From: Uloborus plumipes
Lineage: Eukaryota; Arthropoda; Arachnida; Araneae; Uloboridae
NCBI GenBank assembly: GCA_038373865.1
Contig: JAXGGA010002925.1
Span: forward strand, 1 to 64,000
Length of the DNA stretch: 64,000 nucleotides
Direction of reading: 5' to 3'
Positions 12,660 through 23,209 of this stretch are shown one piece after another. A program made the translations under genes and the position numbers. The notes under the pieces were generated by a model, which was not told where the DNA came from, made no database searches, and saw only the letters and a program-made list of their open reading frames with translations. Position 1 is the first letter of the stretch, and each line of letters begins with the position of its first letter.

Positions 12660-12909
12660 CGTCGGCACCATGCTAAAACTACGAATGTGAAAATTGGCAC
12701 TTTTCAAGATAGCTAAAACACTGAATATAATTTTTTCAACCTGACGTGTTTGGTTATTTTCAATTTTGAAATTTCTATAGATATCTTTAAGTGTAAAACT
12801 ATCGTTCGGAGGTATCATTTTAATTATAATTATTTGTAAAATTCGAACTTGAAAAACGAACTTGAAAAACGCGATTTTTCACATTCGTTATTTTAGCATG
12901 GTACCGACC
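12660..12909. mobile_element. 250-bp MITE with ~40-bp inverted ends
   Basis: GTCGGCACCATGCTAAAA followed by CTACGAATGTGAAAA at the left is mirrored at the right (12,870-12,909) with only a few mismatches. ATAT flanks both sides (12,656-12,659 and 12,910-12,913), suggesting a 4-bp or TA-type duplication. No coding capacity. Superfamily not assigned. Confidence 0.7.
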
Positions 12910-13091
12910 ATATATAATAGAGCAAGTAGAAATTAATGAACTCTCCTCCAATGTTATAAATAATTTGAAAAAAACTTGTCCACGTGTTTCAGTTACATCA
13001 ACCTAAGATGCTGCATTTTCACTCCGTAATATCACGAGTTTTAATTAAAAAAATACATTCATATATTTGTTTCACAAAGTTAATTATTATA

Positions 13092-14983
13092 GGGGAAGGT
13101 GGGGTACCTCGGACCTATTTTTGCTTTTCAATTTTTAATTTCATAACTATTTGCCAAATTTAAAAACAAATACCATAAGTTGAAACTTTATGATTTTTTA
13201 CACTACATATAATTATCTTAAATTTTTTTAAACTTATTTCAATTACATTTTTTGTAATAAACATAATAATGCACATAGAACCGAGGTACACCACCGGTGG
13301 TGTACCTTGGGTTTTGGGATGGTGTACCTTGGACCAATAATTAACAGGTAAAGAAAACATGATTTTCAGTAAGAACATCACTATTTATCAATCAGTAAAC
13401 CACACATACATTTAGAAATACATTTTTAATTTGTTTCAAAGATAAATAAAAATTTAGATCTCATTATGTTGTCACGTTTCCCTTTTTAAAAAATACCAAG
13501 ATGCTCTATCTCCTGAAAACCATGCTAGAGAGTTTTTTTTAAGCTGCACTTATTTCCAACCAAGATTGTAATTGGATAAGTCAATTCCAAACGTTAACTT
13601 CTAGAGCTACCTTTCTGATCCACTAGATAGTATTGGGTGTGGTAACTTGAATATATATATTTTTTCAACTTCATAAATGGTAGGATCTTCTCTTGTAAGC
13701 TTCTCACATTTTGGATCTTTTTTTACAAATTTAACTGCATTGCATATTCATCATTAGCAAAAGAAATAATCTCTGCAAGAAAATATTTGATAGCTTTTTT
13801 GCCAGCAAATTTCACCAAAACAAAATCGCCAATCTAAATATTAATGTTATCTGCATCTTCTAGCTCATTAAAATCTCCCTCTGACTTATTGGATTCCTCA
13901 TAAAAATCTTCTATATTCTCAAGTTCAGACTCTGAAGAATAATAAAGTTATCTCTTAGCTGGCTTGGTTGGGGGATTTACTGTCTTAGTTTGCTTTACTT
14001 GTTTAATTGCCCCTTTTAGCCTTTTCTATTTCAAGAGGCTTTTTCCGGGATGTATCGGTCAAAATACAAGACGTTCTTTTAGGTCTTCCTACTATGGGGA
14101 TATTTTTTCGGTAGTGCCTTTGGATATGGCCTTATTTCTTCAGGGGAGTGACAATGCTTGGCAAAAAAGTACTAGCTTTAAGTGTTGACACACCAGTAAA
14201 ATCATTTTGTGTGTTATTTTCTTCTTGCTTTTGCACTGAGCAATCATTGACATTAGATGGGAGGAAATCAAAATCTTCAAAAAATATTTTCATTCACCGT
14301 TATATAAACCGTCCAAGGACTGCAGTCCTTGGATGGAATAAACGAGTTAGCGGTGTATTGCACATATAAATGTAGTTAAGAATTCATCATTAGCTTTACC
14401 ATAAATCATGATTATGCAGTTGCAAAACTGCATATTAAGTTTATAATTTAAGTTAAAATTTTTAGTTTTGGAAGGAAACATTTCAGTTGTACTTAAAAGG
14501 CATTTAAAAAAACTAAAGAACATGAAATTTTAGGAGTTGTAATTGTTATGCACTGCAGAAGTGTGTACCTTGGACCAGTCCAAGGTACACCACTTGTATT
14601 GGGTTCGAGGTACACCACTTGGTTATAAAAAACAAAGTAGCTGAGCATTGTGTTACAGTTAGGATTAACTTTGTTTCAAGCACACGGTGTTATAGCTAGA
14701 ACATGACTGTATAATGCATGACCCTCATTTCATAATAAACAATATATGTTTTAGAATAAAAATACCCAAAAGTAACCGGAAAAACTTACTTTTGAATGGT
14801 GGATTTTTTTTTATAATAATATTTCAATCAGATGAACTTTCAACAAAACAGAAAGGTATGCAGTGAGACCTCTAGAGGCACATATTTCAACTACACATGT
14901 TGCTATTCAAATATTTTAATAAGCAGAGCTGTAATAAGCTTAGGTCCGAGGTACACATATGTCCGAGGTACACCACTTACCCC
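13092..14983. mobile_element. decayed pogo/Jerky-type DNA transposon
   Basis: The left end reads GGGGAAGGTGGGGTACCTCG and the right end, reverse complemented, reads GGGGTAAGTGGTGTACCTCG. TA flanks both ends (13,090-13,091 and 14,984-14,985). The motif GTGTACCTYGGACC recurs as subterminal repeats near 13,300-13,335, 14,563-14,622 and 14,943-14,977. The interior carries a minus-strand transposase C-terminal remnant. TA duplication and this transposase type fit the pogo branch of Tc1/mariner; canonical pogo ends begin CAGT, so the true termini may be shifted by a few bases. Confidence 0.7.
13615..14290 (-). pseudogene. transposase C-terminal remnant, pogo/Jerky type
   Basis: Reading the minus strand, I see in order: FEDFDFLPSNVNDC (near 14,290-14,240), SxVTPEEIRPYPKALPKK (near 14,150-14,105), GRPKRTSCILTDTSRKK (near 14,095-14,045), an acidic stretch (ESELENIEDFYEES), GDFVLVKFAGKKAIKYFLAE (near 13,835-13,775), and finally KIYIFKLPHP (near 13,655-13,625). 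From memory this order (P-x-I-x-P-x-PKA, ILTDT, acidic linker, VKFxxKKxxKYF, terminal KLP) is that of the C-terminus of pogo-type transposases with Jerky/pipsqueak DNA-binding domains. At least two frameshifts and several stops separate the pieces. The DDE catalytic domain is not visible, so only a tail end survives. Confidence 0.6.
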
Positions 14984-17900
14984 TACTATATTAAATATAA
15001 TTATTATTTTTAAATTAAATTATTCATAATTATATGTTGATTTTGTATTTTTCTTCTATTTAAGAATTAATTAATGAATTTATTTTATTTTTTTTTTTTT
15101 TTTGATTTATTTGTTTGCTTAAAACTTTATTGATTTATTTTTTGATATAGCTATAAACATTCCGAAGTATTTTGATAATTTAGATGACCACGAAGCTAGA
15201 AGATAAAATGTAATTTTAACTCTGTTGGATATTTCTTGTGCTGATACACTGTTCAAATTAGTTATTTTAAGGTGTTTCTGAAAATTAATGATGGTTTTCT
15301 TTGTGTCTTCTGTCACTTCAACCTTGTGAGCTTCATTCCGATTTGACTTCTGATTTATTAATTAAACGACACTTTAAAAAATTACGATTATACTAATAAA
15401 GATACTGTAAAGTACTTTGAATTATTTTAAAACATTAGTGCACAACTGCACTCAAGCGCACATGTATACCATATTTTCCTAATCCCAATATTATTTTATA
15501 TCTTAACACATGCAAAGAAGAAATCATTCGCAGTTTTGAAACCTTATTCATATACTTCATTCAAGATAAAATAAAACCGTCGAATATATTTTGTTAAAAG
15601 TAAATCTAAAACATACAGTTAAATTGCAAAAAAAAAGAAGAAAAGAAAGAAAAAGATGAAGAATAATTAAATGGTATATTATCACTGCAAAAGTTACGTT
15701 TAAAAATAGGTTCATTGTGAAAAAAAAAATTAAAGACAAAAAAGCTTATTTTAGTAATTTTGAAAACTTGTAACTTTGTAACATTTTTTCATTTGTTCTT
15801 TTCAAACGAGTCACGTATCATTTTTTACCCTTTTTAAACTAAATTATTTAAAAAGAAAAATTGTTATGCATTTTTATTATTTAAAGCTAAGTTGCAACTT
15901 AAATAGTTAAAACATCAGTAATTTTCAAATTGATGAGCTTAACATTTGTTTAAATAAACATAATGAAATTCATTTTTAAATTATATTATTTTCTTTTGAT
16001 GTTATTCTACCGATAAAAATCCGCACTAAAACATTTGCTGTGTTTTTAACATTTTCTTTCCTCGCTTATTCATATTTTTATCGCAATTCCTCGCCGATTC
16101 GTGTAGAAATACCACTCCACTTTCCTTACCTCTCCCAACGCATTGACTCTTCCCTTTAATTTCCCCGTCATTAACGGAGACATCTGGCGATGTTTTTTGC
16201 AATTATTATGAAGTGACGATGCCGAGGGGAAATGTCCTATATACTGCGCTTAAAATGAAGTGTGCTCGGGATATATATGTGTCACAATCTATTGAGAAAA
16301 CTTTTATCTTCATAAAAGGAATGAAAGGGTCTCGGCGGAACAGTTTATGGAGCAAGAAATATTTTGATTGGGTCTCTAATATTATTTATTTATGTAATTT
16401 AGAATTTAGTTTTACAGCGTTTATTAAAATGCGTGAAAGAAGCGATGTTAAATGGTAAACTGTTTGATAAGAAAGAATGTCAGTTGCATTTCATTGGAAA
16501 ATAAATAAATGAATTTAGATGAAGAATACTTTTAAAGAAACATCACATTTATTTATTTATTTATTGTGGATGAATTGAATATTTCATTGTAATAAAAAGC
16601 AAAAAAAAAATGTGGTTCGAAAAAAATTGCAAGTCAGTTCCTTGGTTAATAATGACAAAAGTCAAGAAGATAATCAAGCTAAAACAGCTATAATTCTTAC
16701 CTATTATCGAAAGGATTTTTGATATTCATTCAATAATAGAAGCTTCAAAGTAATTAACATTCATGCGGTAACGACAAAAATACTACAGCTATTTTAAAGG
16801 TATTACCAAAAATTCAAGGTGTAATATTTTTATCTGGAGTAATAGATTTTTTTTTTTTTTTTTTTGGCTATTAAATGTAGAAAATGTTCTTGGAAACATT
16901 TTCAATATCATAAAATACATTTATTAATTTGTAAGAATTAAGAAGATTTTTAATAAAGCTAAAACAGCTATAATGCATCGTTAGCTATAAATTGATAAAG
17001 GGACAACAAAAACTGTACACTAACCATAAGAAACCTTGAAACAAAACACAAGTTTAAAGTTACTTACCGAAAACTCCACTAGGGGGCTATTAACATGAAA
17101 TAAATAAAAGTTTTAAGAAAACAACACTGCATTGTTTTTATCATACATTATAACGTCTATACATCATAACGTCTCGCTCAAATGTTACTTTTATTAAACA
17201 AAACACATATTTTAAATCAAGTTCTCCGACTGTTTTTTTCCGCTCACCAAAATTTTCGCCTATCTTATGGAGACAAAACTGAGAATATTTCTATACATAT
17301 TCTACTCACGTATAAGCTAAAGTTAGCTTTCCATCCTAAGCAAAAAGTTTCATGGTAAGTTTTGACGAAGTTCTTTTTAAAAATATTTTATGTCTTTACG
17401 AAATGTATTTTTTTTTTCTTCAAGAAGTTTTTTATGTAAATGTAGAGCGATCTCTACCGTGTCATATTATGTCTTTTGTCTCAAGGTACTTTGATAGTAT
17501 TTTTAAAACGACATTATGATAAAGTAAAACTAACTCTTCTGAGATCTAATGAGTCAAACCAATAGAAAATAATAAGAGTTAAGTGCCGAAGTTTTATTTT
17601 TATTTTTTTATTTTTCCGAGTGTTTTCCAATCGAAGTTAAATAAACAATGGTTTGTTTTTCTTTAGGAGATTGTAGATTGCACATTAAACTTAGGACTTT
17701 TTTTGCAATTTGATCACAATCTAGGAGCGGAAGCTTGTAAATTAACCCCGTGATAGCTTTAAAATAGAAAATGCATCATAGGTGAGTCATTATTTAATCT
17801 TTACAAACAAAAGCACTTTATCCATACTACTAAATCACTTTCAATAATGCAAATAGTAGTATAGAAGAAATTTTCGCTGAAAATCAAGTGTGTAACAATC

Positions 17901-18004
17901 ATACAGCTAAAAAGATTGCGTAAGCTCATTTTTACGAAGCTTTTAGTATTCTTAACTAAATTCTAGAAATACCGTGTTTACAGTTTAGTTTTAGTTCTTT
18001 ATTA
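14984..18004. other. mostly AT-rich; one more complex island
   Basis: Nothing coding is recognised. Bases 16,090-16,350 are less AT-rich and more complex than their surroundings and could be a conserved non-coding element. An exact 19-bp repeat, AAGCTAAAACAGCTATAAT, occurs at about 16,676 and 16,959. Poly-T runs lie near 15,085 and 16,845. Confidence 0.4.
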
Positions 18005-18190
18005 AAAGCTTCTTCTTCTTCTTCTTCTACTTATCTCCTAACTGGTCTGACGTAGTCAGACCAGCTCAAGTAAACCGTTGACCCTGAGGAAGTCCACAAC
18101 CAGCAGAGGAGACGAGTAAACATCCTCTCTGGAAAATCCGAGACAGTCCAAAATGTGTTTGGGGGAGGCTCGGTGTTGGTGGCATTTGGT
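18005..18190 (-). repeat. probable 3' end of a retroposon with (GAA)n tail
   Basis: On the minus strand a ~150-bp non-AT-rich segment ends in a perfect stem CTGGTCTGAC / GTCAGACCAG (10 bp, loop 3-4 nt, near 18,041-18,064), followed by (GAA)n at 18,005-18,028. A stem-loop next to a short trinucleotide tail is typical of LINE or SINE 3' ends. The 5' boundary and target duplication are not clear. Confidence 0.45.
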
Positions 18191-18911
18191 ACTTATTTTT
18201 CCTCTATAACAAGAAAATGTTAGCATAAAGCAATATATTCAAGTTGATATTGACGGAATAATATAATTTATTTGAGAAGAAAAGAAATTATAACCTCAAT
18301 TTTATTAACCTCAATTTTATGCCTGTCAACAACAAGGTTGAACTTTCTAGTCTTTGCAGCGAGTACACATAACGTTCCAACGCTTCAAACTGGTTTTAAG
18401 AAAGTTGATTACTATTTTTAAGCCATTTATGAAACGCAGCGGGTTAGCTGGGTAAATTTTGAATGTATCAGATGAATATATTTACATTAAGAAACTATTA
18501 CGAATTGTTAGTTTTAATTTTAACCTACAGACAGTTTAATTCGAGAAGAATAATAAAATGATTGAAAAGAGACACATTATCCAAAAAATGTCTTAAGAAA
18601 TAAAATAAAATAACCAAATAAGGTTTCTGAAAAATAGTGCATTTCTGTCCACAAACCATAACCAAATGGGCTACAATAAGGTAAAACGAGCATATACATT
18701 TCGTAAGAAGTAACATTTAAAATATCGGACGTTACATATAACTTACTACATTGATCTTTTTCATCAAAACAAAAACCACTGCCAAATGAAATTTAAGATC
18801 TCTGAATCTTGCAAAACAGTATCATTTTTAGACTTTCCAAAATTATTTGCGCAACTTTGGCGACTCCATCATTGAGTCTATCACTTGTAAAGTTATTGAC
18901 GGATTTACCGC
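18191..18911. other. AT-rich stretch, nothing recognised
   Basis: A short direct repeat (CCTCAATTTTAT twice near 18,295 and 18,309) is the only structure noted. Confidence 0.4.
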
Positions 18912-19287
18912 CACTGTCTGTTGAACTGTTGTTTTTACAGTATAATACTGCCAGCCGAGGTTTCAATTTACAACTGTAAAATGCACAGTAATAAACTGTA
19001 AAACTTGAAATTTTACAGTTTCTTACGATAAAGTTAGAAATTTTACAGTTTATTGCCGTAAAATTTAGCTGTACTATACTGTAAGAACAACAGTATAATA
19101 CTGGCAGCTGTGGTAAACTAAAATTAGTAATTTTGCAGTTTATCACTATAAACTTAGTAATTTTACGGTTTAATACGGTAAAAGTAGAAATTTTACAGTT
19201 TATTACTGTAAAATAGGCAATTTTGACAGTTATTACTATAAAATTAGTTGTATTATACTGCAAAAACAACATTCATTTTTGACAGTG
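18912..19287. mobile_element. MITE of the CACTG(C/T) family, copy A
   Basis: The ends read CACTGTC... and, reverse complemented, CACTGTCAAAAATGAATGTT with TA outside the right end. The interior is a chain of ~30-bp modules of the type ACAGTTTATTACTGTAAAAT, each partly self-complementary. These modules create a long minus-strand open frame with a repeated NCKISxFTVI peptide, which is an artefact of the module length. TA target use would fit Tc1/mariner; no transposase is present. Confidence 0.75.
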
Positions 19288-20142
19288 TATGTCTAAGAAA
19301 GATAGGTAACTAAATGAATTTCTGCAGAAATAAGATATAGCAAACAAACAACGGTTTATGTATTCTGTTTTTTTAAAGTAAAATATCTAATGAGGTTGTG
19401 AAGACATGCAATTTAAAAAACTTGATGAGTTTTCTTCGACGACTACCAATGCGCAATTCATTGAGGACACTGAATTAGCTTCATTCACGACGAAAGTCAA
19501 TATTTATCAAATATTCCGGGCTTCGTTAAGAGACTGGATCCAGTCAAAGAGACCTAGTGGACAGGGTGTTCCCCATTATGTCAATATACAACCCCCTAGC
19601 GACCATTGCCCACGGCAGCGTTGCCTCCAAAGAGGGGGGGGGGGAGTTACAGCACGCAGTCCGCCTTTGAAGACTGGCCTCTACTAAAACCGCATTGAAA
19701 AATCAATGCAGCAGTTCAACTCCATTCTCCACGATTCTTTCTTCTTTAGAAATTTTTTACAATTTTTTTTTGCTCCATTTTACATTTATTTACTTATTTA
19801 AAGAGTTTTTTCGTCTTCTTCTTTCCTCCCTCTATCTTTCACCTTTTTTTCTCTCTCTCTCTTCTCCTCCTTCATCTCCTCCCTCTCCTGTCCCTCCTTT
19901 TGTTTTGATTTTTACTTTTATTTATGTGTGTCTTTTTTTTCTCCTTTATTTTTTAGACTCTATCAAGGACTGGCGTGCGTCCGTTCTCCGGACCAATCAA
20001 TGGCTAGCTGACACGGACTGTTATTTCTTTGCCCACATAGATTTGGCGTTCTTTTTTAGATAAAGATGGAACTTGAAGGGGAAAAATTGTAAAGAATAAG
20101 ACTTCTCCGGGGGGATATTTTTATATTGTTTTTCTTTCTACA
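19288..20142. other. two complex islands around a pyrimidine tract
   Basis: Bases 19,505-19,725 and 19,965-20,050 are clearly less AT-rich than the neighbourhood and include a perfect 14-bp palindrome GACTGGATCCAGTC at 19,532-19,545. Between them, 19,811-19,905 is an almost pure C/T tract. Open frames here are compositional. A regulatory region or a decayed element are both possible. Confidence 0.4.
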
Positions 20143-20239
20143 GGATGCTCCAGGAAAAGTACGAATGAATCAGTTGTGTGAAGTGTTGCTTATTGAATTA
20201 GCTCTCGGGGATATTAATTTAATTAGAGAAGAACTTCAG
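20143..20239 (+). CDS. weak candidate internal exon
   Basis: A good splice acceptor (TTTTTCTTTCTACAG ending at 20,142) is followed by 32 open codons starting DAPGKVRMNQLCEVLL and ending ...LIREELQ, then CAG|GTTTTA as a weak donor. Codon use looks more protein-like than the flanking DNA. I do not recognise the peptide and found no partner exon, so this may be chance. Confidence 0.2.
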
Positions 20240-22828
20240 GTTTTACGGATTAATTAAATATTGTTAATCCAAGATTTAGTGTATAAACATGGTCACATAA
20301 GTTTGATTTCTGGGTGAATTAATGCATTTTTTTTTTTTTTTGAAGGAAACGATTATTTTAAACAACAATATTTTTCTAGTTCTATTTAAAGCTGTTTAGT
20401 TCTTATTTCTGCAATTAGTACTTGTGTAGTAATATTATTGTGCTGAAAAGCAGGATTTTGTACTGATAATATAAATTGCGTTATATGGAAATAAGAAGAC
20501 TGGGGTACTAAACTGGGAAAAAAATCCAACAAGTAAAGCTCATGAGTGCAACAAACTGTTTCGTTTAAAAGTTCATTTAAAAGATAAATGTGTACCTCAT
20601 TTTGCAGTTCGTCCCGAAATCAAAATCAAATTTCCCACTACACTGTGTACAAAAGTTCTTTGTACAAAAGTCTTCGGTTTGGACATGTTCACGTTTGGGT
20701 TACTTTTCATGGAAATATGTTTATAAGCAAACTATTAAACTAAATTTTACCTCCTTTAATTTCGAAGCCACAACCTGAGCTTAAATATCCACTTTGATTC
20801 ATTTTCAAAATAAAGCCATGATCAATCAAAAAGAAAAAAAAAGTTTAATAAATATTACTCAGGGTCACTTTTGTTTGAGAAATTTTTTGACATCTTTTTA
20901 TGCAATTAACGCGTAAACAAAAAAAAAAAATTACAAATCTGAAGCATAAATTTGCCTAACAGTAGAAAATTCAACGTTATAAATGCACTGATTGGCATAA
21001 GATTGCAATCTGTTGCTAATTTATAAATTTAAAACTCAGTTTTTTCTATTGTCACATTATTGTAGTAAGGTATTTATTTATTTCTCATGAAGTAATGATT
21101 TAAAAATTAAGTTAATTTGATAGAACATTTAACTAAAGTTTTTTTATGAATAAGGCTTTCAAGGAAATGCTTAAAAAATTCATTAAGAATACCTTTAATA
21201 AGATTCAAATAACTAAAAAAAGTGAAGAGGAAAGTTTGTTTTAGAAGCATACGGTAAAAGATGCTATCAGTTAAATTTTAAAATCCAATTTCCATTTATT
21301 AAAGTTGAATAGGTGAACGGGAGCTATGTGAAAAAGAATAGTGAGGTTTTTTTTTTTTCATCAAATGATGTACTTTGTATTCATAATTCTACTTCTTTTG
21401 AAATTCTGCAGAAGTAAAGTAACCCTAAGTTAAGCAAAATTATTTCTTCCTCCAACAGAACTTTATTAGCGTTAAGAGAGATTAAACATTTACATCGTTT
21501 CAAACTGGTCAATTTTTAAAGTTAAATATTTAACATTATATGTTTAAAGAAATAACAGTTTGGAATATTTACCTCATTTAGTAAGGTACATAACAAATCT
21601 AATAATTTAAGTATTTAACTGGATTTTTTATAGCTGTAATTATTTCAGTAATATTATTTTACTTCTGTTTTCAAAAAAGTAATTAGTATTTTTTTTTTCT
21701 AATATAAAAGTTTGCTGCGAAATAGGACTGATATCACTGTTCCTGATTAGTACCTTAAAGTAAATTTCAATATTAATAAACCTTATAATGAAATAATTAA
21801 TTTTTATCATAGGAAATTATACTTTTCTTAAAAATAAATAGTCTATAATGTAAGAAACATTGATCATAAAACAACGAACCAAAGGCATATAGTTACCTGA
21901 ATTTCAACAAAAGCATTTGTGCTTGGAAAACATTGATATCGATGATCAAACCTTTTTACAGATCAGATACGTTAGACAATTAGATAAGTTACTAAAATTA
22001 ATTAATATTTACTTTGCAATTAAGTTAATAATACATATATTTGAAGGAGAAAAAATTATGACTTTATTATATCATTACGCCTTTTTTCCTTTTTGATATT
22101 TAGAGCAAATATCAACAAATATTAAACTTCATGAAGGAACTTTTAATAAGATACTCATTTGATTGAATATCAAGAACAAAAGTGCGAATCATGTTTTTCA
22201 TTGCTTTTCAAATCTTTAAAAAAATATCTAACTATAGTAAAAAATCAAGGTAAAATAGCTTTTCTATACCTATGATACTTTATAAGATTCATAGATAAAA
22301 TATTAACTATGGTGTCTCAATCCATTTAATCAAATTATACAACTTTGCGCATGTATTGGCACCTTTTACCCGTATTTTGTAACTTTGGCTTTTAATTTTA
22401 CATATTCAAGCATAAAAAGCCATTATAAATCTCAACATCAACTTCTTATAGAAAAAAATTTACTTGATAAATAACCATTTGTACGTTCTCTGGATGTGAC
22501 CGTACGGTTACGCCCACAACATGTCTAAATCATTATTTTTAAATGCAAAAAAACTTGTTAAAAAGTTGATACTCAATATTAAATACACAATGATTCCTTT
22601 TATTCGAATATGTACAAATTAAATGCCAAAGTTTAAAATTCCGGGAAAAAAGTAAAAATGTTTTACTGTTATGATATCGATCGAACAATATTCTAAATAT
22701 CTAAGACACATATTAATTGCGCGTTCAAGATAAACATGCATTAAAACGTACAAAGAAGGCTAAATCATTCATTTGTCAATGCGTTATTCATTTTAAATAC
22801 ACTTAAAACATTCAAATATTCTGGGGTA
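20240..22828. other. AT-rich stretch, nothing recognised
   Basis: Only homopolymer runs (T near 20,325, A near 20,920, T near 21,347 and 21,690). No inverted ends, RNA genes or exon-like segments were seen. Confidence 0.45.
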
Positions 22829-23207
22829 TACTGTAAAAAATGAATGTTGTTTTTACAGTATAATACAGCTAGTTTTACAGTGATAAACTGTAAAATTTCT
22901 ACTTTTACACTACTAAACTGTAAAATTGCTAATTTTGCAGTATAGAATTGCAAAATTTGCAATTTTGCAGTTTGCAAGCTTGCATTTTGCAGTTTTAAGC
23001 AGGAATATTTGCTGTCAGTATGATACTGCTGTTTTTCCAGTATAATACAGCTAAATTTTACAGCAATAAACCGTAAAATTTCAAACATTACAGTAAGAAA
23101 CTGCAAAATTGCTAGTTTTGCAGTTTATTACTGTGCATTTTACAGTTTTAAACTGGAACCTCGGCTGCCAGCATTATACTGTAAAAACAAGTTCATATTT
23201 TGCAGTG
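22829..23207. mobile_element. MITE of the CACTGCAAAAAATG family, copy B
   Basis: The left end is TACTGTAAAAAATGAATGTT, and the right end, reverse complemented, is CACTGCAAAATATGAACTTG; TA lies outside both ends (22,827-22,828 and 23,208-23,209). The interior has the same ACAGT...ACTGT modules as copy A and the shared GGAACCTCGGCTGCCAG segment near the right end. Non-coding. Confidence 0.8.
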
Positions 23208-23209
23208 TA

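Noticed and set aside
18793..19272. 159-codon minus-strand open frame with repeated NCKISxFTVI peptide
   Set aside because: It is produced by the ~30-bp modules of the CACTG-family MITE. A similar frame appears at 22,765-23,106 in copy B for the same reason.
19695..20063. 122-codon Ser/Pro/Leu-rich frame
   Set aside because: It is the translation of the pyrimidine tract.
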